From positions 9,548,001 to 9,612,000 of the forward strand of contig NC_063153.1 of assembly GCF_020921035.1 (NCBI RefSeq): a stretch of 64,000 nt of DNA. Reading direction: 5' to 3'. Under the pieces are notes generated by a model. That model made no database searches. It saw only the letters and a list, made by a program, of their open reading frames with translations, and was not told where the DNA came from. A program made the position numbers and the translations under genes. Shown piece by piece: positions 1 to 11,716 of the stretch (position 1 is its first letter; each line of letters starts with the position of its first letter). The DNA is from Rhodamnia argentea. Taxonomy: Eukaryota > Streptophyta > Magnoliopsida > Myrtales > Myrtaceae.

Positions 1-26
1 GAAGATGAATCGAGCAAAACACTCAC

Positions 27-107
27 TCCACCGTCCGAGTCGTGACGAATCCGGACCAGCTCGTTCCTCTTGTACGATCCAGCGACCATACCGCCTTTAG
101 CCTCCAT
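27..107 (-). CDS. CESA1: Cellulose synthase catalytic subunit (CESA1/10-type), first coding exon only
   Basis: Cellulose synthase makes beta-1,4-glucan from UDP-glucose in plasma-membrane rosette complexes. Only the first exon is inside the window: ATG at 107-105 (minus), 27 codons, ending in GGTGGA followed by a good GTGAGT donor, phase 0. The peptide contains VAGSYKRNELVRIRHDSDGG, the hallmark N-terminus of the CESA1/CESA10 (primary wall) class, which lies just before the RING-like zinc finger. In the family the following exon begins with a KPLKN-type sequence; that exon and the catalytic domain lie left of base 1. Family assignment is strong because this N-terminal block is so conserved; the subclass is inferred from 27 residues. 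Bases 1-26 are the start of intron 1. Confidence 0.85.
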
Positions 108-340
108 CCTCGCTCAGACACACCGATCGAATTCTCTCCCTTTCTCAATGGAGCAAGAGATCTGGCGAAGGGAGGGACTGAATTCCTTCGCCTTCTCAAC
201 ACGCCATGCCTCTGTCTCTGCAACACACACACTCTCCCTCTCTCTCTCGGCTTCTCAATCTCTAGCTTTCAGTCCAGCTGCATCCGTCGATGGTTGTCGT
301 TTTATCGCTTGGGCCTTCGTTTCCTATAATTGAATTCGTT
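108..340 (-). promoter_or_regulatory. CESA 5' leader and proximal promoter
   Basis: This is the stretch directly upstream of the CESA start codon. Read on the minus strand it is rich in GA and GTGT runs (positions 220-256), typical of plant 5' leaders. No clear TATA box was identified, and the transcription start is unknown. Confidence 0.4.
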
Positions 341-3300
341 TTGTTTATTCTGCGACGTTGAGGAGTCTCTTCACCGGATGAGCGAGTAGCCGGTGGCTCG
401 GCTCGGCCTATGGCTTGGCTCGAGACGGCGCGGAGTGAGTCGAATGGATCCATCAGCCCGTGGGAAATTTCGGATTTTCCTAAATTAGGAATTTTTAAGA
501 AAAAACTTGTTGTGATCGCTCTTTATTTACTTTTAGGCTATATTTGGGAATGCAAGGAAAATGGGAGGAATGATAATTTGGATGGAAAGTTGAGAAGAAT
601 ATCAAATTTCTGTGAGAATATTGTGGAGGAAAAATTTTATAATTTGTGGCAATTTCATGCAATTTTCTCTTTCCGTAGCATTTCCGCGCATGGCATTAGG
701 AACAGTCCAAACGCAAAAAAAAATAAAAAATAAAAAAATTGAGATCTATTTTACCATTCAGCGCACCCTAGATCGCAACATTAAATTAGTAAATAAACGA
801 TTCACAGTAGTTGGCGATTCGTAATTTGGTTTGATTACTATACATGGTACATATTCGAGATACTTTAAAAACAACGGTGTTTTCTTTTTGTTCATGTGTA
901 AAGACCCAAAAATATAACATCTTAGTGGTAGATTATTGCACATGAAGTAGAAGATGAGTTTGAGTTATTGAGACATAAAAATGTATGTATTTATGATATG
1001 CACGTGCTAAAAAAAATTACGAGTTGTATCTCCTTTTCTTGTTCGGAATACTTGATGGTGTTATTTGTTGAATATGAAATAATGATATTTACCAAATCAA
1101 GTCGGATTTATCTTTATTTATGAAAAGTTCGTATCACCAAAAAAATCTAAATTTGCTAGTTGTTAGACGAAGGTAAACTAATAAATGGTGGAATTTGAGC
1201 CGTTCCTCTGATGTCTAAAAATTTGAATTATTTTATTTATGTATTTATTTATGTTTGTTAGGGCTATTATCACAAAAAAAAAATCAAATTAACACACATG
1301 TCTTAAACTAATTTTTGTGTCACAAAAACTCTCGACCGATACACTCGTGCCACATTTACCCTAAAATAATTTTTCTCACAAAAAATCTCAAATATGTATA
1401 TCTGCGTCACATTTATCTCAAACTAAATTTTACCTCACAAAAAATCATAAACTAGCATACCCATGCTATATTTATCAAAACTATTCTTTGTGTCACAAAA
1501 AAATCTCAAATCGGTACACACATGCAATATTTACCCAAAATCATGGTAAATCTGAAATTTTTTGGGGTAAATACAGAGCGGGTACCTGAGTTTTTTTTTT
1601 TTGTCAAAGGGTGCACCAGTTTGGAGAATAAATGTGGTACTAAGCATCTTGGTTTGAAAATTTTGTGATATAAAAAAATAATTTGAAATAAATATATCAT
1701 GTGGGTATCAATTAAAAAAAATTCGAGATGTGAAAATTAATTTAAAATGAATATGACACGAATGTATCAATGAGGAATTTTTGGTGATATTAGCACTTTT
1801 TGTTATTGCTTGCATATTCTGATTTTAGTATGAATTACACAGTCACGGCTGAGCTCGAAAGCGATGGGCCTTGATTGCTCGACAGTTGGTAAGGCAGCTG
1901 TCCGGCTCACTCTCTACGACACGACAGTGAGCCGAAATCCGCGGTCGTTCAGCCATCACTGTCTCGACTCTTAACAAACCGATGCAACCGAACCACGTTG
2001 ACACCCGTGAGCTCGTCTACGTGTCGCCCTCCCATTGGATGAAGCTGAGTCAGCCTTCTCACCCCCTTTGACCTACACTTCAAGTAGCGAATCATAGAAT
2101 GACACGTCCCGACCTCGGTGGTTCGCAAGCGCACGTCCCGACGGAAACGGGGACGATTAATTTTTGTTTTTCTGTTTCGGAATCCTCCGCTTTCATCATT
2201 TGCTGTCCGCAGGCTGTTGCCCATGAGTCACCGGCTGTTGTCGGTAGCTTCCGTTAGCTGGTTTTAGTGGCTGTCGGTGGACTCCATTTTAGTGCGTGCT
2301 AATTATTGGCATTTCGTGGAACTCACCGATAAAAGAAAAAAATCTAATTAGCAGATCTTTTTTTTTTTTTTGGTCGAATTTTACCAGATCTGGAAATGTG
2401 ATTAGGAAACACGAGTCTCGGTAAAAATATACATTGAAAATGCAGATATATTTCTACGTTTATATGTTTAATTTGAAACCATAGATCGACCGATAAAATA
2501 TTTGGAGAATTGTTTTTCTAGAGATGGTAAATGTGATTTTTTAATTTTGATTTTTTCTCTTACTTACCTTCAGAAAAGATACGTTCGAATCTTAAAAAGA
2601 AAACAAAGGATGTTGACGTAAAGTAAAATGAAAGTGAGAAACATAATGTGTCAAGGTATCTTCGACGACCTCCTCAGACAGATATTTTCTCGTGAACTTT
2701 CCAAGATGAACGTCCGCAAAATGTAGCTATGCACAGTTCAGAAAAAGTTAAAAAAAAATCGTAAATTTTTATTACAGTTATGTCAATTGAATAGTCAACT
2801 TTTCAATTGTGCCAGAAAAAAAATATTGTCGTAAGAAAGATCTTCATTTCATATCAAAGAGAAATACATCATTTCAAAATAAAAATGAAAATCCTACAAA
2901 GTAAGTAAATCTGAAAAGTGAATCAATTTGATCCATCCTATAGAAACTTCCTCGTTCTTTAAGGAGGGATATGTCATTGCATCCAAACACAGCCGACGAT
3001 CGATTCTTGAATCTTTCATCATCATCGGGAATGAGCACACATCAAGAAATCGCTCTTCGGTAACTACGATTTTGTCAAAAGGCGATGCGCACCTAAGTTC
3101 GATGTCTCTAACACCATCATTGACCGTACAGAGACAAGAACAACACAAATAGGTTGAGAAAGTTCAGAAAACACTTTGTACATTGCAAATATATATCTAT
3201 ATCGGGATAGAAAAACACTCAAATCTGCTCTAACTCTAGATTACGAGAAAATAACTGCAAAAAGAAATACGTTAATCATAAAATCACTTTCAAATAAGCC

Positions 3301-5499
3301 GATTGACTGAACAAAAGCTTTGAGAATTTGCAAAACACTCGACAACCTAGAGCAAGCATCTGAAGCCGAAGTGAGCGAATACGAAGAGCGGATTCTTCTG
3401 ACGCACTTGTGCTTCGATCTTCGTAGAGCTTAGGTATCAATCACTCGTCCACGAAATTAACGAAGAAATTTATTTTCAAAAAAAAAAAAAAAAGAAGGAT
3501 TGAGAGATCTGAACAAATATAGAGAAGAGGGAGAGGGGAGGAGGGAGGGGGAGAGGGTCCTCCCTCTCTCTCTCCCTGGGAACGCTTTTGCTAGAAAAAG
3601 AAGGGAGGCGGCGAAAGAAAGGGAGAGAAATCTTAGGGGAGAAAAGGTATGCCCTTATGAAAAATTGTGCCAATCGAATCTTAAAAAAAAAAATTTAAGC
3701 TTTTTTGACGATTTACCAATATAGTTTATCATATTAATTTTAATTAAAAATCGCTAACATGGAGACTAGCTATACTATGTGACATGTTTGACACTAGCCT
3801 AGATAATTTTATTTTTTTTATATTATTGGTTTTCTTCTTTTTTTTCTTTTTTTTTCTTTCCTTTTTCTTTCTCGACTATCGGCTGGCAAAGTCGCCAATC
3901 ACAAAAGAAGTCTAAATGAGGGCCTCTATGCCCAAATACAAGAGAGGGTTATGATGATTGCGTGCTGCCCGACAAGGGCTGCGATGCTCTCGCCTAATCT
4001 TGGCTAGGGCCATGATGCCTTTGCTAGCCACAAGCAAAGGTCTCGAACCACTCACCTAGATCTTGGTTGGTGAGGGTGCACCCTTGCCCGTGGCCAGAAA
4101 TGGTCAAGCAACAACCTTGTCAGCCTAGAAGTGTAAAAAGAAAAATTAAAACATAGAAAAGAAAAGTAAAATACTAAAAAAATGTATGCGTCAATGCCGA
4201 TTGTGATACATGGGATAACTAACATTCATGTTAGTGATTTCATACCAAAATTAGCTGAATGAAATACATTAGCAAATTGTCAAAATATTTAAGACTAAAT
4301 TCCTATAATTAAAGGGTGTAAAACTAATTGGCACAAATTTAATTGATATAAATTTTTTTTTTGGGTTAAAAGGGATTGTAGGCTGTACTTGGCCCATTGC
4401 AACAGGGCACACGTGCAAAATTACAAATTTCCTAGTACGCAGGCGTAAAATCATTCATTCAAGCTCCGTTTATTTTGCTAAAAATACCACTCATATTGCT
4501 TACAAATTTTAACAAACGAAAAATATTTTTATTATCCATGAAAATATTTTGACAAAAATTAATTTCGATGATAAAAATATTTTTATTAACTAATTATTCA
4601 AATAATACAAGTGACCATTCATAGAAAAATATTTTTCAAATCGTTTAACTTTCGCAGAACAAGATGTCCTTACCTTATATGTCCAATTCTCAAATTACTT
4701 TACATGAAATGCAAAATAAATTAAAACTCAATTTATTTTAAAAAAATGAATTATATGAAACATATTTTTCCTACAAATAACTGTCAATATCACATAAAAC
4801 AATTAGCTCAAAAAACTATTTTACGTCTAAATATTTTCATGGTCATTCATTTTAATAAAAAATAGAAGCGAATATTTTTTTTAAAAAATAATTTTCAAAT
4901 TATCCATTTTTCTCGATACGACACGCATAGTAAAGGGGAAGTACATAATTTATCGAGTCAAATTTCAGTTGTAACTCAACTTTATGCGGCTCTAGCTCAA
5001 TTAGTTCCTTTTCATAATCTCGTTTTGCTAAACTCACTGTCTAGGTATAACACTGAACTAAGGTCATATGTCCGGGAAGAGAACTTTGTGTTTCAGCGTG
5101 TCTGCAGAACCGTCATGTTGTCGATCCGGCGAGCGATTAGTGTCGGGGATCCGTAGCAAAAAAATTCTTGTACGACCACAATCCCACATCACAATTCAGG
5201 ACTCATCTATTTTCACATCGATCAAACTCTTGAGCAAAGGCCGTCGTGCCTTTACCACTGGAACGTGAAAACAAGCACATCAACGCTTTCCGCTCCCTTT
5301 TGTGAATCCTCCAAAGACAGGAAGCATCGCAGGCTGGACTTTTGCCAAGCTTCTTACCCCCTAAAGATGATTGGAATGTCTAATCTAAAATGGGCAAAAA
5401 AGGAACCAGAGAGAGAGAGAGAGGGCACAGATCTTCAACCACTTCCTCTGTATAAACCAGATATATAATGGTTATAGCTTCTGATTGGCGTAATTCTTC
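341..5499. other. Intergenic spacer between CESA and HY5
   Basis: No convincing gene is visible; reading frames here are short and lack recognisable domains. Contents: a foldback repeat at 1261-1795 (listed separately), poly-purine runs near 3476-3640, a low-copy-looking block at 3900-4130 that resembles the GC-rich core of other repeats in the window, and AT-rich DNA from 4450 to 4950. The part just below 5500 is presumably the HY5 3' untranslated region, with a GA run at 5410-5423. Confidence 0.6.
1261..1795. repeat. Foldback element built of ~57-bp units
   Basis: The left half has about five head-to-tail units, each starting with CACAAAAA plus a 'TCtcaaa..acacatg..acatttaccc' pattern, at about 1271, 1321, 1378, 1435 and 1494. 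The right half carries about three degenerate units in inverted orientation, ending in TTTTTGGTGATATTAGC. The outer ends are inverted matches (GGCTATTATCACAAAAA against the reverse of the right end). It is non-coding and probably a non-autonomous foldback transposon. Related termini occur in the 56.6-57.9 kb element. Confidence 0.6.
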
Positions 5500-7688
5500 T
5501 CATAACGACCCGTCCGCATTGGAGCCGCTGCTTCCTCCTCTCCTCCCCGCCGTGGTGTTCTTCAGTATCTGCACATTCACAATTTCGGATATCACGAAAC
5601 TCGCAATGAAGACTTCCTTTTAAGCCTCTGGGTATGCAATGAATCACATACCGTGTGTGCTTAACCTAAACTTTCCAGACAAACATGCCACTTCCGATCA
5701 ACAACACACAAGCCTCCCAGAATTTCACGCATGTGCCCTGTTTGAGGTACTGAGATTTCACACGAAACGGCGAGTCCTAGCTAACGACTGGTCAACATAA
5801 CTTTGCATATGCCAATGTTTAAACTTTCAAGGCAGCCAAAACAGGCATCAAAACAAAATATCAGCAGCCAGGAATGGGGTCCCGACTTAAGCCCCATCAA
5901 GAGCATCCCATACCCCACTAGTGACCAAACGGCAGCCTACTCAATCTATACCAGGGAACGATCTGTACCATCTCTACTCATCTTGGTGGGGCGACGCCCC
6001 TGCCAAAATTAATCATACTTCATTATTGCATGATGTACACGCTTTCATCCAGCCACCCATCACCATACCACATCAACTTAGGAGAACTCGAACTCCCTCT
6101 AAAGATCAGATCGCCAGAAATCACCGGAGCCGGTAAAAAGAACTTCTGGTGTTGTGAAGAAGAAGATCAGACAAAGGAGATGAAGACTAACAGATAATGT
6201 CATGGTTGTAAATTTGACTTTTTCTGCTCCTCCTATCATTCTATCAACTACCACCCATTTCTGTTGAGTAATCAACCCCACTCTATACTAATCTATTGTC
6301 TTTGATTCCTCAAGCTTGATGACTCAATTTCACCTACTTCTCCGCAAACTAGTGGATAATTACTGTTCATTCTTATAGTGATGGCTTCCATCCTCTTTTT
6401 TCCCCCCTTAGATACCTTGATTCAGTAATACGATTGAATTGAATATCAGCATAAGAACTTAAATTAAGTGTCATTTAAGAAAGGTAATCAACTAAGCAAA
6501 TCTACAAGATTGTGATATATCACTTATGATATTACACCCATGACCCACCTCTCCTTTATTTACGAATTCTCCACTCTCCTCAGCATATCAATCACAAGAC
6601 CAGATTTAGGAATCAAACAAGACCCTTCAACACGATAATAATATAGATCATGGGTAAAATTCGTAATACGGTAGCTCTTAAAAAAATCACTTTTTTTTTT
6701 TAAATCTCCCTTCCAATGCACGTTGCACATGGCTAGAGTACTTGGAACAGATGAAGGAAGCATGATGGTGATTATTCTAAAGATCGAAAACGATGTCGAT
6801 CAAATCGAATCGCGATGGTGATGTGCGTGTGGGGATTCGGACATTCCAACTTACATGTCTGAGCATCTGATTCTCGTTCTGCAACGTGGACAGCTTCTCC
6901 TCCAGCTCCGAGTTCTTCTTCTCCAGGTCCTTCACTCTCAACTCCAAGTCGCTTAGGTACGCCTTCTTCCTCTCCCGTGCTTGCTGCGCCGATACTCTGT
7001 TCCTCAACAACCTGGGGGGGTGGGGAAGGTGATGTTACGACATTCGACCCCGTTAATCACCCCGTATTCACCAAAATGCCATAGAGGCCGACGGAAATTC
7101 TTACCTCTTTAGCCTCTTGTTCTCCTTGTCAGCTGGACTCCTCCCCCGCTTCCTTTGACTTTGACCCGCGGGCCGAGCCCGGTCTGGACCGGCCACCGAA
7201 CCGGATTCTCGACCGGCCGCGGACGTCCCCGCCGGTTCCCCTCCCATCTCCGGCACTCTTCTGATCTCCTCATCACTCTCCATGCCTGATTCGCACAAAT
7301 AAGGAATAGAACATCGATTAGATAAAATTCCAAATCGATCCTCACAGCGATCCCAAACCGCGATTTGTTCAACTCCCACGCTCGCATCGAGAAACTGCAG
7401 GATTTCTACAGGCGAAGGAAACTCTGCATTTCTCGACGCGAGGCTCTGGGGGAAAAAAGGGAAAGCAGAAGAAACTTGTTAGTAAGATCAAAAGGGCTTC
7501 CGTCTCTCGAATGTGTGGTCATTACAGCGATTCGAAAGTAAATAGCGGGAGTTTCACGTGAGTAGCAGTCGCGTGAGATTCTGAGTTTGACCTTCTTTCA
7601 CTTCGATTTGAAGAGCTGAGCTCGAAGATCTCTCGCTGCTCGAAGGAAGCGAGCTCGCAGCTAGGGAGCTCGTCGTCTGCTCTTGCAT
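5500..7688 (-). CDS. HY5: HY5 bZIP transcription factor
   Basis: HY5 is the nuclear bZIP factor that promotes photomorphogenesis and is degraded in the dark through COP1. Four exons on the minus strand: 7688-7592, 7285-7105, 7011-6855 and 5568-5500, giving 167 residues against 168 in Arabidopsis. Exon 1 starts MQEQTTSS as in the family. Exon 2 carries [11 protein letters not shown] (about residues 35-45), the acidic COP1-binding motif with the V-P pair and the Ser that CK2 phosphorylates in Arabidopsis. Exon 3 holds the basic region ([15 protein letters not shown]) and the leucine zipper, ending QNENQMLRH. The short last exon encodes the ILKNTT tail. All junctions fit GT-AG and keep frame; the exon 1 donor (GTCAAA) is weak. 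The final intron is about 1.3 kb. The ATG chosen is the family start. Confidence 0.95.
7555..7560. promoter_or_regulatory. G-box CACGTG in HY5 intron 1
   Basis: A palindromic CACGTG lies in the first HY5 intron, about 130 bp downstream of the start codon. HY5-family bZIPs bind G-boxes, and HY5 is known to autoregulate, so this is a candidate self-binding site. The motif is seen; its function is inferred. Confidence 0.4.
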
Positions 7689-8488
7689 ATCTTCTTCTTC
7701 TTCTGTCCACTGCGAATTCTCACAGAGCGAGAGCGAGCGAGCGAGAGAGAAATATTAATTTTTTTTCTTCTTTTTGGTGATTATTCAAATGGATGACGAG
7801 GGAGGGTATAAATGTTACAGCGAGTAAACCAGAACTATCGAATTATAAGATCCACCAGGGCAGTTGGATCGCCCTTCTGATCGAACGGTGCTGGAGCTGG
7901 CGTCGTGGATGGATACCGGCCATGAGGGGCTTGTTGAATCAAAGGACGAAGCGGAGGAATCGTGGGCGAACGTGGACCCTCGATCGGGAGGCAGATCGGA
8001 CGGTGCAGATGAAGTGAGGAGGAGAGATATTGGATTCGGACATTGGAGAGGGGTAGTGTTCTTCCAATTCCGGAAATGGGAGGCTCCTGAATTCACATGC
8101 TATGTATGGAGATACAATTGTACTTACAATGGTGTAATAAGGTAGGAGATGTAACCGAGTGTGGCCGAGTCATGATGCTCGGGCTCGATTTGACTTAAAA
8201 GATTCCGATACTCTGTTAAACTCGATGGACTTTGTAAGTCTCGAGTTTGATTTTGGAACGAAGAACTCGGGCTTAATTTGACAATTAAAAAGAGGGATTT
8301 CAATTCGATTACAGATTAAGCTCGAGATCGAACTTGAATTACAAAATTCTAAAAATAATTCGAATTATCTCGCGTACATTTTTTCACATAGAGAGGAATG
8401 AATTACTGTGATTAAAAGATATAGTAAAAAACTAATATCGCGAGCTATCTTGGTGTGTGAGTTTTTTAGGGTCGGATTAATCGGGGAT

Positions 8489-8829
8489 AAGTACACCATG
8501 AGTGCCATAACTTGTGTATGGCGTTCACTTGACCGCCATAACTTTCAAAACGTTTACTTAAGTGCCATAACTTTCAAAAATCATTCACTTGAGTGTCACG
8601 TCGGAACAAAATCGTTTACTTAAGTGCTACAACAACTTTTTCGGCTTGCCACGTGCGCTTCCGCGCGTGCCACGTCAACTTTTCGGTTGCTAGTCGGCTT
8701 TTTCGGCGTCCACGTCAACATGGCACTCGAGTAAACGATTTTTGAAAGTTTGACATTTAAGTGAACGTTTTGAAAGTTATGACACTCAAGTGAACGCCGT
8801 ACAAAAGTTAAGGCATTTTTACTATACTT
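8489..8829. repeat. MITE with ~100-bp inverted arms
   Basis: Both arms contain the phrase GGCGTTCACTTGA followed by two subrepeats of 'cataactttcaaaa..gtttacttaagtg', in opposite orientations. The arms flank a GC-rich centre with several CCACGT motifs. The outer ends read AAGTACACCATGAGTGCC (left) and AAGTATAGTAAAAATGCC (right, reversed). It has no coding capacity, and no clear target duplication was found. Confidence 0.65.
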
Positions 8830-9442
8830 TTCCCATTTAATCGTATTCGATTATTTGAATCTTGTTTGAATTTGGAAATTGAGCTCGGTGGAATTTGAAG
8901 GGCTCATGACACGGTGCTCGAGAAAAACACGAATTGCTTGGCTTGTTAGTTATTACATTTTTTTTATCGACCAGAAAAAGAAAATTTGTTACGTTTTTTT
9001 CGAACATCTCCTTCTATCTTTTTCTTTTTGTATGTCGTTATGCGAAAAAGAGAAAATCATCACAATAATTAATAGCAACCAAATAATGTCACCGTCCACA
9101 AAAGGCGGCTAAGATAGGAAGGATATTAATGAAATGCTTAAACATTCCGAATTCCAACTTGTATTGGCTTTTAACAAGTTGGAATAGCAATGAAGGCCTC
9201 AATACATCTCGTGGGTGTATGTGGCACCTCTTTCTCCCAACTTTCCAATTTCAAATCCGTGAATGCCAAACCCTCGGGCCTCGTCTCGTATAATTGAGGA
9301 AATAAGTACAATTTCTTCTGAGCTGATAGCATACGCTTTAAATTTTTCATCGCGATTTGTATTTTAGCCAATTTTGTTTCGAAAGACGAGCTCGATACGA
9401 TTAACAATATCTACGAATCGATTGATGGGCGGTGGTTGCGAG

Positions 9443-9602
9443 CGATAAAACTTTCGTGTACGTTCATAACTCTTGCCGTGGTTTTCAGGGCTTTATCCGG
9501 TTGTAGATTTTGGACAAAATTGCCCCCCACTCTAGCTGCCGGAAAAGGCCAACCGATGCAGAAAACTTTCGTGTACATTCATAACTCTTGCCCTGGTCTG
9601 AT
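9443..9602 (+). repeat. Direct duplication, ~114-bp period
   Basis: The phrase AAACTTTCGTGTACGTTCAT plus 'aactcttgccgtggt' at about 9448-9484 recurs with two or three changes at about 9562-9598. No coding sense was seen; it looks like an old local tandem duplication. Confidence 0.6.
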
Positions 9603-10555
9603 CTCCCCCCATTTTTTTCCCACTTTGTTGTTGTGTCAAGGACTGCAGTTTTCGTGTGCTCATATAGTTAGCAAATGATGTATGATAAAATCAATATGCT
9701 TTGAGGAAAGAAGACACTTTAGATTATATATTTAAAAGTATAGAAGGAAATTCACCTCCTAGGGTGGTCCACAGCTATGGGATCACCAGCCGATCTTTAT
9801 TCCCCAAACTTTTTCAAAGCCCCTCTTAATCCGAATGGTCCCTTTCTCCTATATGTAGTCCTAGGTATAAATGTGAAAACATTGCCTTAGTATGTCAAAG
9901 GGATAGGCATCCCTATCCCCACCATACTTTCATCTCCGAATTCGCATCTGGTCATAGGTAGACGTAAAATCGAGTCGAGATAAAATAGAATAGCCATGTT
10001 ACCTCAATCCAATCGAACATACGACCGGCGAGGCGCTCAGCTTGAGCTCGAGCTCGATACGATTTTTCTTATGCACTTGAGCTCGCGATACGAATTGGTT
10101 AGGATAAGTACTTTAGTCTGAGCTCAAACTTCATATCGAACCCAAGTGTTGTTGAAAGCTTGTTCCTGAGACTTTTATTCTATACTCGAGCTACTCATCT
10201 GGCCGATGTGCTTCTTCATCCATGGACAACAGGGGGATGTTCTTTCTTCTTGTTCACAAAAGGCATGAACTCTCACATTGATTCCAGACAACATGTCGCT
10301 GCCAAATAAACCGGTATTAACAGACAGAATGCAAGTTACAACTCCTATGCAGTAACATGAAACCACCAAGCCAAAAGAATTTTATGTTCTTCTGTAGAAG
10401 ATTTTCGCTAAATTCTGCGACTACGATGACGACGACGATTGCTCGCACTGTTATTAGCCGAGTATGCTTGTTTAGCTGAAGAAACATTGATGAAAGAAGA
10501 GGCGTTCTCGAATGGAAAGAAATGAGGAGAGGCATTCAATCTTTATCTTGACGTT

Positions 10556-10897
10556 TCAGGGATCAGTTGTCTTTCGCATCTTCAGCTTTTTAACGAGGTA
10601 CTGCTTGCTGAGGACGCCCGAGAGGCCGCGGGCGCGCGCGCTCTGAGAAGGGTCGGCACTCGAAGACGACAGGCTCCGCAGGCACGTCGCCGGAGGCGCG
10701 GTGTCGTTCAGCCCGGAACTGAAGTCCACACCCGCGAAGATGGCTTTGGCGCTCTGGCACGGCCTGAGCTCTTTGAGGTCGCTCTTGTTGTTCTTGGCGC
10801 CTTCATGGAACTGATCCGACAAGAGGGTGTCGTCCCAGACCAGCCCCGATGAGCCCTGCCTCCTGAACGACTTGGCCGACCTCTGCAAAGTGGCCAT
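10556..10897 (-). CDS. MASS-like MAPK substrate family protein
   Basis: This is a single-exon gene of 113 residues. Residues 3-22 contain LQRSAKSFRRQGSSGLVWDD, the signature of the plant family of At1g15400/At1g80180, described as MAPK substrates affecting stomatal patterning. The rest is Ser-rich and low-complexity (SLSSSSADPSQ), with a basic C-terminus (VKKLKMRK) and no membrane segment. The start was chosen at ATG 10897-10895 because the family begins right at this motif; an upstream in-frame ATG at 11053 would add an unconserved stretch. The C-terminus differs from the two Arabidopsis proteins I recall, so orthology is uncertain. The coding part is GC-richer than its surroundings, as is common for short intronless plant genes. 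Confidence 0.75.
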   Translation of the reverse strand: MATLQRSAKSFRRQGSSGLVWDDTLLSDQFHEGAKNNKSDLKELRPCQSAKAIFAGVDFSSGLNDTAPPATCLRSLSSSSADPSQSARARGLSGVLSKQYLVKKLKMRKTTDP

Positions 10898-11716
10898 GAC
10901 TCGAGCTTCTGCGGTCGTGCTTGTTCGAAAATAACGAGCAAGTTGCGGGTGGACTTCGGTTCCTATGTTGGACCAGCGTGTGCAAGCAGATATAAATAGA
11001 CACGAGAGAGATTGGAGAAATTGGAAGGAAGAAAAAGATTGGAAAGAGGTCATGAGATGGCATCTGGGTGGGGCAAACTCATATTAGATTTGTGTTGCTT
11101 GGCCTTAACAAATTAGAGTTTGATCCGGCATGTATCTCATTTTTTGTCCTGGTTGGTTGTCTGAACATCAACACAGAAAACATCCCTGTCAAGATGCTGA
11201 ACTTTTGTAGTTTTGCTGGGCAGTATCTTACACGTAACATGTTTCTTCTCTGAACCATCTCTTATCGATACTCGGCCACCCGGCCGATTCCCGTACAAAG
11301 AAAGCAGGACAAGCTCGAGGTCTTCGCTCGCTCAGGAAATGGAAATCACAAGAGCTGAAGATCTCAGTGCCAACAAAAAGTTGCATGTTCGAATTTTTCC
11401 AGTGTTCCAAGCCCCAATAGGCCATGAATTGCCTCAAAATGGCCCAGATATCAACTTCAGCTCTTCTGTTCCCGCCATGAAAGAAATTGCGATAGTTTAG
11501 CTCAGCAAGTCTGGCCAAAAGAAAACGTGAACAAACTAGAAAAACCGAAAGGAAAGACAACATGTTGCAGCCAGAGAAACATCATGAAGCATGAGATTTA
11601 CTGCATCAAGTGTTATTATATCACTATGATATCATCAACAGCGCTGCACATACGGCTAAACGTTCACCAATTCACAGAACGAAAAGAACAATTGATACAG
11701 CTTTGCGCAACCATTT
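10898..11716. other. Spacer between the MASS-like gene and OCP3
   Basis: This holds the upstream region of the MASS-like gene and, from about 11500, the probable 3' untranslated region of OCP3. Frames here have no recognisable domain. Confidence 0.5.
10991..10998 (-). promoter_or_regulatory. Possible TATA element of the MASS-like gene
   Basis: The minus strand reads TATTTATA about 95 nt upstream of the start codon, a plausible distance for a short leader. It is the only TATA-like site close upstream and is not experimentally supported. Confidence 0.3.

Larger units (their letters stand above)
7689..10555. other. HY5 upstream region and spacer
   Basis: The first few hundred bases hold the HY5 5' leader (GA-repeat and AGA-repeat rich on the minus strand, 7690-7755) and promoter. 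The remainder shows repeat debris: CTCGAG-rich sequence at 8150-8400 and 10020-10200, a MITE at 8489-8829, and a short direct duplication at 9443-9602. I see no gene. Confidence 0.5.

Noticed and set aside
2894-3152. Overlapping open frames on both strands near 3 kb
   Set aside because: No recognisable domain, no splice context, and both strands are equally open.
10803-11063. Upstream extension of the MASS-like protein
   Set aside because: The in-frame upstream ATG at 11053 adds unconserved sequence; the family motif starts right after the chosen ATG.
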